From: Acidobacteria bacterium 28-1
GTDB lineage: Bacteria; Acidobacteriota; Blastocatellia; Pyrinomonadales; Pyrinomonadaceae
Assembly: GCA_002050365.1 (NCBI GenBank)
Contig: MWYZ01000082.1
Location: 1 to 64,000, forward strand
Direction: 5' to 3'
Length of the DNA: 64,000 nt
The notes beneath the pieces are model-generated. The model saw only the letters and a program-made list of their open reading frames with translations. It had not been told where the DNA came from and made no database searches. This document shows, in pieces, positions 52,892 to 62,628 of the stretch. The first letter of the stretch is position 1. Each line of letters starts with the position of its first letter. The translations under genes and the position numbers were made by a program.

Positions 52892-54019
52892 ATGCCTTTA
52901 GCCACGATTGAAGAAGCCGCCCGAGACATAAAAGACGGCAAAATGATAATTATTGTTGACGACGAAGACCGCGAAAATGAGGGCGACCTGGTTTGTGCGG
53001 CAGAAAAAGTTACGCCTGAAGTTATCAACTTTATGATAACTCACGCTCGCGGGTTGATTTGTCTGCCGCTGACCGAAGAGCGGTGCGATGAACTGCAACT
53101 TCTGCCGCAAACCGCCGATAACACTTCGAGTATGGGAACGGCTTTTACAATTTCCATCGAAGGGCGGACGGGCGTTACAACGGGAATATCCGCCGCCGAC
53201 CGTGCAAGAACGATTTTGACCGCTGTCAATCCAAGTTCAAAACCGACGGATTTAGCGCGTCCCGGACATATTTTTCCACTTCGTGCCAAAAAAGGCGGCG
53301 TTCTCGTCCGCGTCGGTCAAACCGAAGCGAGCGTTGATATTGCCCGCATCGCCGGCTGTTATCCGGCAGGTGTAGTTTGCGAAATTATGAATGACGACGG
53401 CACGATGTCGCGTCTGCCGGAACTCGAACGATTTGCCGAAAAACACGATTTGAAAATTATCTCCGTTGCAGATTTAGTGCGTTACCGAATTCAAAAGGAA
53501 ACGCTCGTGCGCCGCGCAGTCGAATGTGATTTGCCGACGGATTTCGGATTGTTCCGTGCCTTCGTTTATGAGAATATAATTAATAGCGAAACACACGTCG
53601 CGCTGACGATGGGCGATTTTTCGCAGACAACCGAACCGGTTCTGGTGCGCGTCCAAACCGAGAACATTACGTTTGCAATGTTTGGCTCGCGCCTCGGCGA
53701 AGCATCTCAAGCTATCAAAACTTCGCTTCAAAAAATCTCCCAAGTCGAGCGCGGCGTGATTCTTTATCTTCGCCAGCGCGAACACAATCTCGATTTGATT
53801 CACCAATTGCAAACTTACGCCGTGATGCATGAAAAAAATTTGGATTTTGCGGCGGCGCGGCGCGAAACCGGCTACGGCAATTTCCGCGATTACGGAATCG
53901 GGGCGCAGATTCTGAAAGATTTAGGCGTGAAAAAAATTCGACTTCTTTCCAATCATCCGCCGAAAGTTAATGCTATCGAAGCATTTGATTTAGAAATTGT
54001 CGAAATTGTTCCGCTATGA
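52892..54019 (+). CDS. RibBX-like: DHBP synthase with degenerate RibA-like domain
   Basis: 375 residues from ATG 52892. The first 200 are a full 3,4-dihydroxy-2-butanone-4-phosphate synthase ([39 protein letters not shown]-type substrate stretch [13 protein letters not shown]). The second half matches GTP cyclohydrolase II in fold but lacks every zinc cysteine ([15 protein letters not shown] where the family has [15 protein letters not shown]), and the catalytic QEGRGIGL has become QREHNLDL. This fits the RibBX family, whose C-domain has no GTP cyclohydrolase activity. The true RibA is at 28.5 kb. Confidence 0.88.
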   Translation: MPLATIEEAARDIKDGKMIIIVDDEDRENEGDLVCAAEKVTPEVINFMITHARGLICLPLTEERCDELQLLPQTADNTSSMGTAFTISIEGRTGVTTGISAADRARTILTAVNPSSKPTDLARPGHIFPLRAKKGGVLVRVGQTEASVDIARIAGCYPAGVVCEIMNDDGTMSRLPELERFAEKHDLKIISVADLVRYRIQKETLVRRAVECDLPTDFGLFRAFVYENIINSETHVALTMGDFSQTTEPVLVRVQTENITFAMFGSRLGEASQAIKTSLQKISQVERGVILYLRQREHNLDLIHQLQTYAVMHEKNLDFAAARRETGYGNFRDYGIGAQILKDLGVKKIRLLSNHPPKVNAIEAFDLEIVEIVPL

Positions 54020-54053
54020 AATACTGACTAAAGCAAACGCACGTTGTATAAAA

Positions 54054-57000
54054 ATGCCTGAAGAGAACGACAATCAAACCGAAAATACTGAAGAAATTCA
54101 GCCGCAGGAAACGATGACCGAAGAACCTTCGCCCGTCGTCGAGCGCAGCCGCTATTTCACTCGCAGGAATGCGGTCATCGCATTTGGGCTGATTGGTATA
54201 CTTGCCGTTCTACTTTTGTTGACCACTATTGTCTCTTATCGCTACGGTGTTTTCGATAATTATGTTAAGACACAGTTTGTTTCAAAAATGGCGGAAATCG
54301 GCGTTGTTTTCGACGCAGACGTTTTTCGCGTATCGGTTGCACCGTTAAAATTAGAATTAAAAAACGCGACTTTTAACGATAAAGTTACGGGCGAAAAACT
54401 ATTTTTTATCAAAGACGCGAAACTTGGCTTGACTGTCGAAAACCTTTACGCGTGGCAATTGAGCCGCGATATAAAACTTGACACGACCGACGTTGACGGC
54501 GCAGAAGTATTTGTAAAATTTGACGAAAACGGAAACTCGAATTTCTCTAATTTAAAACTCGTCGAAGATGAACAAGGTTCACGCGTTAATTTTCTTTATT
54601 CGTCCGTCAAATTCTCGCTTAAAAATGGTGTGATTCACTTCAATGATGTGTCGCGCAAAATTTCGGCGGACGCGGAGAATGTTCTTCTCACTTTAGAGCC
54701 GGAAAACTACCAGGTTCCCGACGAGCAAAAACGCTACAAATTCGATTTCACGTCAACCGATTCCAATTTTGTTTATGACGAAAGCACGGTCGAGCCGGTA
54801 GATATTCGCGCCAGCGGAATTGTTGACGATAAAGGAGCGGAAATCACCCGCTTGAAATTGACTTCGCCGATTGGCGAATCAACCTTGAACGGCACAATCA
54901 CCGATTGGGAACGGCTAAAATATAATCTGAACATCAATTCGACGGTTGATTTAACGCAGACCTCAAATATTTTTCCGTTGGGAACGGCGATTCGCGGCGA
55001 CGGAAATTTCAGCGGCACGGTAACGGGCGAAGGCGTAAAATATCTGGTCGAAGGCGAAATTAAATCGGATGCGCTCGCCGCGTCAAACATTCGCCTCAAA
55101 GCATTGACCGTTAACGCAACGGTTGACGGCGACGGCGCGATGTATAATGCCAACGGCAAAGCGGTCGCCGAAATGCTCACGTTTGAAGATTTTCAGATTG
55201 ATTTTCCGCAATTGGTCGGCAATGTGCGCGGCACGGGAACGGATTTCAGGTGGGTCGGCGAACTGCAGGCGGCGGCGGCAAAAACGCCTTCGGGAACAAT
55301 CGCGGGACTTTTTATTTCCGATGCGGTTGCCGAATATAAAGACTCGCAACTCGATGCGAATTTGGGTAATCTGCGGGCGCAGAAATTTTCTTCCGAAGAT
55401 ATCGAAATTCAAACTCTGCTTGCCGGAAATGTAAAAATCAGCAACTCCAACGGGACGACGAATGTTTCCGCGCCGAATCTTCGTGCAAACGTCGTCAATG
55501 CGGAAGGCGCGACGCTTCGCGGTGTGAATGCGGGCGATGTGAAAATTTCCAATCGCGGCGACAGAACTGATATTCGAGCGGGAAATGTCCGTGCCGAAAG
55601 CGTCGAAACCGAAGACGTGCGGCTCAGAAATCTGCGGGCGAATAATATTGTTGCAACTAACGGCGACGCGAGAACCGATGTTAAAGCCGGTCAGGTGCAA
55701 GCCGACAGCCTCGACGCAAGCGGCACGACGGTCGGGAATCTGACGGCTTCGGGCGTTGACGTGCAAATTGTCGGCGACAATACGGTAATTTATTCAAATA
55801 ATCTGCAAGTAGCGAAGGTTGAAACCGACGCGGCGATTTTAGGAAGTTTGAATGTCGCGGGCGTTCGTCTTACCATTCGTCAAGGCAGAATCGAAGCGAC
55901 ATCAGGCGACATTAACGCCGGCAACGTCGCGCTCACCAAATCTACAATAGACGGCGGTGGAACTATTGAAAACGTCAAACTCTACAAACCCGTGTTCGTG
56001 CTTGAACCGTCGGGACGCTACCGAGCAAGCGCGGATATGAGTTTGGGCGGCGGTGTTTTGGGAAGCGTCAAACTCGGTGCGGCGCGGGCATCGGTCGTTG
56101 CTGAAAACGAGCAAGTCGCCCTTAATAATCTGACGGCGGACGTGATGGACGGCAATCTAAACGGCAATGCTGTAATTGCTTTGAACAACCGCCGACGTTC
56201 GCAAATCAACGCCGATTTTGCCAATCTCGATTTGTCAAAGCTGCTTGCTTTGCAAGGCGGGCGCGTCGTGCCGATTGAAGGCAAAACGACGGGAAAAGCT
56301 AATCTGACGTTCGCCGGAACCGACTTTAAAACGGCGAGCGGAACTTTAACGGCTGATTTTGCCGCTAATGCAGGAACAGCCGAGCGTGGACTTGTTCCCG
56401 TCAACGGACGTTTAGGATTGACCGCGACCAACGGACTTTTCGATATTGATTATGCAAATTTAAACACGGAAAACAGCAAACTAAACGCAAGCGGACGCTT
56501 TGATTTGAGCGGCACAAATTCAAATTTAAACGTCGCGCTTAATTCAACCGACGCGAGCGAGATTGAACGAATTCTCAGAGTTTTGAACATTTCGCCCGAA
56601 CTCGAAACGCAACTCGATTCTTATCAAGCACAGTTTTCGGGAAATCTGACTTTTAACGGAAACATCACGGGAAATCTTGAAAATCCGACTGTTGAAGGTC
56701 GCGCTTCGGTTGATTCGCTTATTTTACGCAAACGCGATTTAGGTTCGCTGGCAACAAATGTTTCTGTTTCGCCCGACGGCATCGAACTCCGCGATGGTAA
56801 ATTGCAGGAACGCGGCGGCGGAAATCTCGCTTTTAACGTTAATATCCCAAACACGGGCGCGAACAATATTTCCGTCCAAGCGAAATTGAATGACATCAAC
56901 ACGGGAAATTTGCTTGCCGCTTTGCCGATAGATTTTCTGCCCGAACAGATAAAAGATTTTCAAGCGAAAACTTCCGGCACGATAAACGTCAGCGGAATTC

Positions 57001-59201
57001 CTGAGAATCTGCAAGGCGAAGCGAACATTTCTTCAGGTAAAGGAACGATTAACGGCGAGGCGTTTGACGGTTTCGACGCGCGGGCGACGTTTGCCGGAAC
57101 GCTCGTCAACCTGGAAAAATTTGAGGCGCAATTCGGGACCGGATTTTTGCGGGCGAGCGGAACTTACGAAAGCAATCTGAAGGATTTTAATTTTAACGTC
57201 GAAGGCAAAGACATTCAGTTTGCGCGTGTTCGCCCGTTTATACCGAATAATTCCGCGCTTGCCGAGGTCAACGGAACGATTGATTTAACGGCGACGGCGA
57301 CCGGCAAAACTTCTGATTCGAGAAGTTACAACATTAACTTTAACGGTGTCGGGCGCAGCGTCGTAGTGAACGAAAACGCGCTCGGCGATGTTACGTTTGT
57401 CGGCAAAACAGAAAATCAACAATTGAACGCCAATGTAACCGTCAATTTTGAAGGTCAGCCGCAAGTTCTCGCGGCAAGCGTGAATTTTGCCGACGAAAAT
57501 TTACCTTTCAAAGCCGAAACCAATTTCAGCAACACCGAACTCGCGCCGTTTATCGCGCTTGCTCGCCCCGCTGATTCTGGCGACGTTTCAATTACCGGCA
57601 GAGCGACGGGAAGAGTTTTCATTGAAGGCAATCTTTACGGCATTGGCACTGATGGAAATCGCGGTTTTACGGCTGATAATTTAGCGGGCGCGGCTGATTT
57701 TAACCAGTTAGCTTTACAAATTGGCGAAACACCACTGATTGCTTCTGAGCCAGTCTCTGTTCGGTTTAATGCAAAGGAAGTCGTCGTCAACAGCGCGAAA
57801 TTTTCCGGCGGCGGCTCAAACATTGTTGTAACCGGCACGAAAGCCTTAACTTCTGACGGCATCAATAATTTAACCGTTAACGGACGCGTAAATTTGAGCA
57901 TTTTCAACGCACTGTCCAAAAATACATTTTTCGCCGGGTTAGTGAATGTTTCCGTGCGCTTGACGGGCGTAAATGCGACGGCTCGTTTGAACGGCGATGC
58001 GGAACTCGAAAACGCTTCGGTAGCAGCTTTTGTCGGCGCGGACAGATTTACTTTAGACCGCATTCGCGGGCGCATTTTATTTACATCCAACCAGGCGCAA
58101 ATCGTTCGCTTAAACGGATTTCTGGGCGGCGGGCGAGTTTCGGCTTCCGGCGGCGCGTTCCTTGAAGGTTTGGAATTGCAGAATTTCCGGTTTGAAATAA
58201 CCGGCAATAATTTTACCGCACCCGTTCCGCCTGATTTTATTACGACCGGCGATGCCGAAATTGAAATCAGCGGCGTTCGTCGAAACGGCGAATTAGAAAC
58301 GCTGATTGCCGGCACGATTTTCACCAAACGCAGCATTTACAATAAAGATATTGATTTAGCAGACTTTATCAGCGGGCGGAGCGAAGGCTCGCTTTCCGAA
58401 GGCGGCGGTTCGTCTTCATCGTTTCTGGGCGTGCCGAAACTTGACATCCGCATCGAAGGACGCGACGCGCTCGTTGTTCGCAATAATATCGCGGATTTAA
58501 CCGCATCGGCTTCCTTAAGAATTTTGGGCGATGTCGAATATCCGCAGATTTCCGGCAGAGTTACCGCCAACAGCGGCACGATTTTATTTCGCGGCGACCG
58601 CTACGAAGTTCAGCGCGGAACGCTCGAATTTCCGCCGAATACGAGCATCGAGCCGTATATTAATCTGCAAGCCGAAACTGAAATTCAAGGCTACCAGATT
58701 ATTGTTAGTTTAGTCGGCGAACTAACTAATACCGAATCTTTAAACGCGACGTTGCGTTCGAGTCCGGCACTACCGCAAGCCGATATTGTTTCGCTTATCA
58801 CGACCGGTAATCTGGCGAATACCGATACGGGAATTCCGACTTTGGCGCAATCAGGCATCAATACAGCAGCGGAAATTTTAACCGACGAATTGATTAACAA
58901 TCCGCTGAGCCGTGCGACCGATAAACTTTTCGGTTTAAATAAATTTGAAATTGACCCGATTATTTCCGGTCAACGCCTTAATCCGTCGGCGCGTCTAACC
59001 GTCGGCAGACAAATCAACCGCAATCTTTTGGTTACTTATTCGACCAATCTTTCAGAAGACCAAAATCAAGTTTTAGCTCTTGAATATCGCGTGTCCAATC
59101 GTCTGTCATTCGTCGCGCAATATGAACAACGTTCTTTGAGCAACGTTACGCAGCGCAGCAGCAATTTTAATTTTGAGATTCGACTTAGAAAGAGATTTTA
59201 G
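54054..59201 (+). CDS. tamB: TamB-like translocation and assembly protein
   Basis: 1715 residues from ATG 54054. A membrane helix (about residues 44-64, AVIAFGLIGILAVLLLLTTI) anchors it in the inner membrane; the rest is a long beta-rich periplasmic groove ending in the conserved C-terminal DUF490 domain. Residues about 411-626 contain six tandem 36-residue repeats (55284-55931), unusual for the family. The gene follows ribBX by 34 bp and is followed by the Omp85 partner, the standard TamA-TamB pairing, although tamB comes first. Confidence 0.9.
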   Translation: MPEENDNQTENTEEIQPQETMTEEPSPVVERSRYFTRRNAVIAFGLIGILAVLLLLTTIVSYRYGVFDNYVKTQFVSKMAEIGVVFDADVFRVSVAPLKLELKNATFNDKVTGEKLFFIKDAKLGLTVENLYAWQLSRDIKLDTTDVDGAEVFVKFDENGNSNFSNLKLVEDEQGSRVNFLYSSVKFSLKNGVIHFNDVSRKISADAENVLLTLEPENYQVPDEQKRYKFDFTSTDSNFVYDESTVEPVDIRASGIVDDKGAEITRLKLTSPIGESTLNGTITDWERLKYNLNINSTVDLTQTSNIFPLGTAIRGDGNFSGTVTGEGVKYLVEGEIKSDALAASNIRLKALTVNATVDGDGAMYNANGKAVAEMLTFEDFQIDFPQLVGNVRGTGTDFRWVGELQAAAAKTPSGTIAGLFISDAVAEYKDSQLDANLGNLRAQKFSSEDIEIQTLLAGNVKISNSNGTTNVSAPNLRANVVNAEGATLRGVNAGDVKISNRGDRTDIRAGNVRAESVETEDVRLRNLRANNIVATNGDARTDVKAGQVQADSLDASGTTVGNLTASGVDVQIVGDNTVIYSNNLQVAKVETDAAILGSLNVAGVRLTIRQGRIEATSGDINAGNVALTKSTIDGGGTIENVKLYKPVFVLEPSGRYRASADMSLGGGVLGSVKLGAARASVVAENEQVALNNLTADVMDGNLNGNAVIALNNRRRSQINADFANLDLSKLLALQGGRVVPIEGKTTGKANLTFAGTDFKTASGTLTADFAANAGTAERGLVPVNGRLGLTATNGLFDIDYANLNTENSKLNASGRFDLSGTNSNLNVALNSTDASEIERILRVLNISPELETQLDSYQAQFSGNLTFNGNITGNLENPTVEGRASVDSLILRKRDLGSLATNVSVSPDGIELRDGKLQERGGGNLAFNVNIPNTGANNISVQAKLNDINTGNLLAALPIDFLPEQIKDFQAKTSGTINVSGIPENLQGEANISSGKGTINGEAFDGFDARATFAGTLVNLEKFEAQFGTGFLRASGTYESNLKDFNFNVEGKDIQFARVRPFIPNNSALAEVNGTIDLTATATGKTSDSRSYNINFNGVGRSVVVNENALGDVTFVGKTENQQLNANVTVNFEGQPQVLAASVNFADENLPFKAETNFSNTELAPFIALARPADSGDVSITGRATGRVFIEGNLYGIGTDGNRGFTADNLAGAADFNQLALQIGETPLIASEPVSVRFNAKEVVVNSAKFSGGGSNIVVTGTKALTSDGINNLTVNGRVNLSIFNALSKNTFFAGLVNVSVRLTGVNATARLNGDAELENASVAAFVGADRFTLDRIRGRILFTSNQAQIVRLNGFLGGGRVSASGGAFLEGLELQNFRFEITGNNFTAPVPPDFITTGDAEIEISGVRRNGELETLIAGTIFTKRSIYNKDIDLADFISGRSEGSLSEGGGSSSSFLGVPKLDIRIEGRDALVVRNNIADLTASASLRILGDVEYPQISGRVTANSGTILFRGDRYEVQRGTLEFPPNTSIEPYINLQAETEIQGYQIIVSLVGELTNTESLNATLRSSPALPQADIVSLITTGNLANTDTGIPTLAQSGINTAAEILTDELINNPLSRATDKLFGLNKFEIDPIISGQRLNPSARLTVGRQINRNLLVTYSTNLSEDQNQVLALEYRVSNRLSFVAQYEQRSLSNVTQRSSNFNFEIRLRKRF
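55284..55931 (+). repeat. Six tandem 108-bp (36-residue) units in tamB
   Basis: Counting residues gives six consecutive 36-residue units without gaps, sharing NL at positions 8-9 or close, AG.V at about 11-14, and a NLRA/NVRA-like end. The third, fourth and fifth begin AEGATLRGVN, TEDVRLRNLR and ASGTTVGNLT. Confidence 0.85.
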
Positions 59202-59214
59202 GGGAAAAGAGAAT

Positions 59215-62200
59215 TTGAAACGCAGAGACGCAGAGACGCAGAGTAGAAAAGGGAAAAAGGGAAAAAGTGAAAAAGTGAAAAAGTTTGAAGAATTGAAAGT
59301 CTTACTTTTTCATCTTTTCACCTTTTCACCTTTTCACCTTTTAAATCTCTCTGCGTCTCTGCGTCTCTGCGGTGTAATTCTTATTTTGTCATTCACTGCT
59401 CACGCGCAAAGTATCTACGAAGACCGTCAAATTTCAAACATTGCCATTACTTTTGAAGGCGCCGACCGCGCGGTTTCCGCCGCGCAACAATTTGAATTGA
59501 TTGCCCGCGGCGAGATTGGCGAAACGTATTCCGCCGTTAAGGTGCGCGATGCGATTGATAAGCTTTATAAAACAAAAAGAATCGTTTCCGTAAAAGTTGA
59601 AGCAAGTCCGGTTGGCGTACAGGCGGTTAATCTACGCTTTGTTATTAAACGCAAAACGCAGGCTGAAAAAGTCGTCATCAATATCGGCAATACGGTCGGC
59701 GACAAAGTTACCGAGCAGGAACTTCTGCTTAAATTAAATCTTTTAAATCCCGGAACTTCGATTACCGAGCAAACGCTTCGCAACAACGCCGATTCAATTT
59801 TGATTTACCTGCGCGAGCGCGGATTTTTCAACGCCGAAGTTACTTTCAGCCAGCAACCTCTGAAAAGCGAAACTGAAGTGGTCGTAACGTTTCAAGTCAA
59901 CCCGAACGCGCAGGCGACGGTAGATAAATTTGCTATTGACATTCAAGGATTCGATGCGGCAAAAGTCCGCCCGAAATTGAAATTACAACCAGGCAAATTT
60001 TTTTCGCGCGAAACGTTGGCGGAAGATGTTGAAAGAATCCGCAAAGCTCTGCGCGAAGAAAAGTTTCTCGCACCCGAACTTCAAGACCCGCGCGTCGAGT
60101 TTGACCGGGACGATAAAAGAAACGTCGTCAGTATTGAATTGAAAGGCAAAGTCGGCGCAGAAGTTAAAATTCTGGTAGATGCGGGCGATGAAAAAATCAG
60201 CGACAAAAAACAAACCGAACTTCTTTCTATCAAGCGTGAAGGAACGCTTGATTACGCGTCAATTATTGAAGGCTCGCGGCGTTTGAGAAATTATTATCAA
60301 GAGCAAGGTTACTTTTTTGCCGACGTTGTGCCGGTTTGTTCGGTGAGACCCGAATTTAAGGAAGACGAGGCGAGCGCGACGACTAATGAAACGGAAGTTA
60401 TATGCGGCGCGTTGAGCGGCGCAGAGTTGATGGACCGAACGGTTGAAGTTAAATATCAGGCAAATCTCAGCCGCCAGTTAAAACTCGTTGACATTCGCAT
60501 CGAAGGCACGGACAAATTCACAGCCGCCGATATTCAAAGCGTTTTGAAATCGCAGGAAGCGAACGCGCTCGGTTTTATTCCTTTTTTCGGTTATGGACGC
60601 GGTTACACCAGTACGGAAATTTTGGAAAGCGACCGTTTGACGCTTCAATCGCTCGTGCGCGAACTCGGTTATCGCCGCGCGACGGTTTCCGTCCGTCAAG
60701 GCGTTTCGCCAAATGGTGAAGATTTAATTATTACGTTTATCGTTAATGAAGATGTTCCAACGCGAATTGACAGCGTTGAGATTGTCGGCAACACGTCTTT
60801 TTCCGATGACGTTCTGAAAGCCGAGTTGCCAACTCTGATCGGGAAAAATTTCTCCCGGGCGCGAGCTAGGAACGGTGTGCGGGAACTTTCGGCGTTTTAT
60901 TCAAAAGCCGGTTTTTACGATGCTGACGTTAATTACTCAATCGTCGAATTAGGGAAAGACGAAATTACCGGCGACGAATTAGTCAAAGTCGTTTATACAT
61001 TGGAGAATGAAGGCAAAAAAGTCTTCATCAATCGCATTTTGATAAACGGCAATGAAATGACCAAGCCGGAAGCCATTCTCAAAGCGATAAATTTGCGCGT
61101 GGACGACGTTTTGCGCTCGACCGATATTTTTACTAGCGAACAAAATCTCTACGCCACCGACGCATTCGACTTGGTAGAAATTAAAGCTGAAGAAGCCGGT
61201 GAACGCGCCGACGGCAATCGCCTTTCCGACCTCATCATTAATGTTGACGAAAAACCGCCGCGCCTGATTACATATGGCGGCGGCTATGCGACTGATTTCG
61301 GAGCAAACGGATTTTTCGACATTCGCCACTTTAATTTGTTAGGAAAACTGCTGCAAGGCGGCGCGCGTGTCCGGGCTAGTCGTTTCCAGCAACTCGTGCA
61401 GATTGACTTTATCAATCCGCGTTTCTTGAACGACGGCAAAACCGAAGACGGCGTAATCAGATACGCGCCTCTAACTTTTGCGGCGCAGTATCAGCGCGAT
61501 TCGACCGTCACACGCTTTTTCCGTTCGACCTTCGACAAAGGAACTTTCGGCATCGTCCAGCGAGTTGACGAAAACGGCAAGCCGATTGACCAATTCGGGG
61601 CGGAAACCAGCGACCCGACTATTAACCGCCTGACGTTTTCAGCGGAAACCAGTCGAACCATCAGCCGCAAAAAACGCAGCATTCTTTTCGTTCGCTATAA
61701 GTTTGAAGACGTTCGACTTTTCAATATCGAAAGCCTTTTGATTAAAGATTTGCTTCTTCCCGATTCGAGAATCAGAACTTCCGGTTTCGGCGCAAATTTC
61801 GTTTTCGACACGCGCGAAGATTGTTCAATCACTTACACGATTCTGGATATTATCAGGCGAGGCGACCCGGGCGATCCGTGCCGTTATAATCCCGGCAATC
61901 CGACGCGCGGCAATTATCTGACGGCGGAATATAATATTTCGCTGCCCAAACTTGGCGCGAACATCGGTTTTCAAAAGTTGCAGGCAAGCTACAACACTTA
62001 TTACACCATTTCGCAATTAAAAAACACGACCTTCGCCGGACGCGCCGTTATTGGTTTAGCGAAGGTTTTTTCCGAAGGTCAAAGATTTTCGCCGACACAG
62101 TTTCCCGATCTCGAAGGTGTTTTGCCGATTAGCGAAAGATTTTTCGCCGGCGGTTCGACGACCTTGAGAGGTTTTGAATTTGAAGCCGCCGGTCCGCGCG

Positions 62201-62628
62201 TCGTCGTTGTGCCGCAGGGAACTTTTCGGAACAGCAAAGGCGAACCCGTATTTCTGACACCTTTTACAATTCCGTTCGGCGGCAACGCGCTGGCGATTGT
62301 CAATCTCGAAGGGCGTGTTCCGCTTTCAAAATCAATCCGCGCCGTTCCGTTTTACGACGGCGGCAACGTTTTTCGGCGCGTCAGCGATATTTTCAACCCG
62401 CCCGAAGTTCCTGCCGACGATGTTTTTCGGCAAAATCTGCGTGCCGTTTGGTCGCATACCGTCGGGCTCGGACTTCGCTTAAAAACGCCGATTGGCGGTG
62501 AATTTGGAATTGATTACGGTTTCCTCCTTAATCCGCCGCGCTTTCTGATTCCGCAGCCCGACGGCTCAAACGCTATTTTTCAATTGCGAAAAAATCAAAT
62601 CCATTTTCGCTTCGCCCAAGCGTTCTAA
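59215..62628 (+). CDS. TamA-like Omp85 outer-membrane protein
   Basis: About 1137 residues. TTG at 59215 has AGGGG ten bases upstream; TTG 59173 and 59293 are alternatives. The N-terminus, including the signal peptide ending SFTAHAQS, is encoded by long complementary repeat arms (59217-59371). Then come about seven POTRA-like modules (to residue ~680; e.g. VSVKVEASPVGVQAV, IDIQGFDAAKVRP, VDIRIEGTDKFTA) and a beta-barrel (LITYGGGYATDFGANGFFDI to the aromatic end RFAQAF). TamA normally has three POTRAs. Partner of the upstream TamB. Confidence 0.85.
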   Translation: MKRRDAETQSRKGKKGKSEKVKKFEELKVLLFHLFTFSPFHLLNLSASLRLCGVILILSFTAHAQSIYEDRQISNIAITFEGADRAVSAAQQFELIARGEIGETYSAVKVRDAIDKLYKTKRIVSVKVEASPVGVQAVNLRFVIKRKTQAEKVVINIGNTVGDKVTEQELLLKLNLLNPGTSITEQTLRNNADSILIYLRERGFFNAEVTFSQQPLKSETEVVVTFQVNPNAQATVDKFAIDIQGFDAAKVRPKLKLQPGKFFSRETLAEDVERIRKALREEKFLAPELQDPRVEFDRDDKRNVVSIELKGKVGAEVKILVDAGDEKISDKKQTELLSIKREGTLDYASIIEGSRRLRNYYQEQGYFFADVVPVCSVRPEFKEDEASATTNETEVICGALSGAELMDRTVEVKYQANLSRQLKLVDIRIEGTDKFTAADIQSVLKSQEANALGFIPFFGYGRGYTSTEILESDRLTLQSLVRELGYRRATVSVRQGVSPNGEDLIITFIVNEDVPTRIDSVEIVGNTSFSDDVLKAELPTLIGKNFSRARARNGVRELSAFYSKAGFYDADVNYSIVELGKDEITGDELVKVVYTLENEGKKVFINRILINGNEMTKPEAILKAINLRVDDVLRSTDIFTSEQNLYATDAFDLVEIKAEEAGERADGNRLSDLIINVDEKPPRLITYGGGYATDFGANGFFDIRHFNLLGKLLQGGARVRASRFQQLVQIDFINPRFLNDGKTEDGVIRYAPLTFAAQYQRDSTVTRFFRSTFDKGTFGIVQRVDENGKPIDQFGAETSDPTINRLTFSAETSRTISRKKRSILFVRYKFEDVRLFNIESLLIKDLLLPDSRIRTSGFGANFVFDTREDCSITYTILDIIRRGDPGDPCRYNPGNPTRGNYLTAEYNISLPKLGANIGFQKLQASYNTYYTISQLKNTTFAGRAVIGLAKVFSEGQRFSPTQFPDLEGVLPISERFFAGGSTTLRGFEFEAAGPRVVVVPQGTFRNSKGEPVFLTPFTIPFGGNALAIVNLEGRVPLSKSIRAVPFYDGGNVFRRVSDIFNPPEVPADDVFRQNLRAVWSHTVGLGLRLKTPIGGEFGIDYGFLLNPPRFLIPQPDGSNAIFQLRKNQIHFRFAQAF
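59217..59371. repeat. Largest inverted repeat, over the N-terminus of the TamA-like gene
   Basis: Left arm about 59217-59291 contains three ACGCAGAG words and AAAAAGGG/AAAAAGTG words; the right arm about 59301-59371 has CTTTTTCA, TTTTCACC and CTCTGCGT words in the reverse order. Arms are ~70 bp each. Confidence 0.85.

Noticed and set aside
55083-55766. 227-codon antisense frame in tamB
   Set aside because: Mirrors the conserved tamB repeats; no independent evidence.
57635-58336. 233-codon antisense frame in tamB
   Set aside because: Lies opposite the conserved DUF490 region and lacks any recognisable domain.
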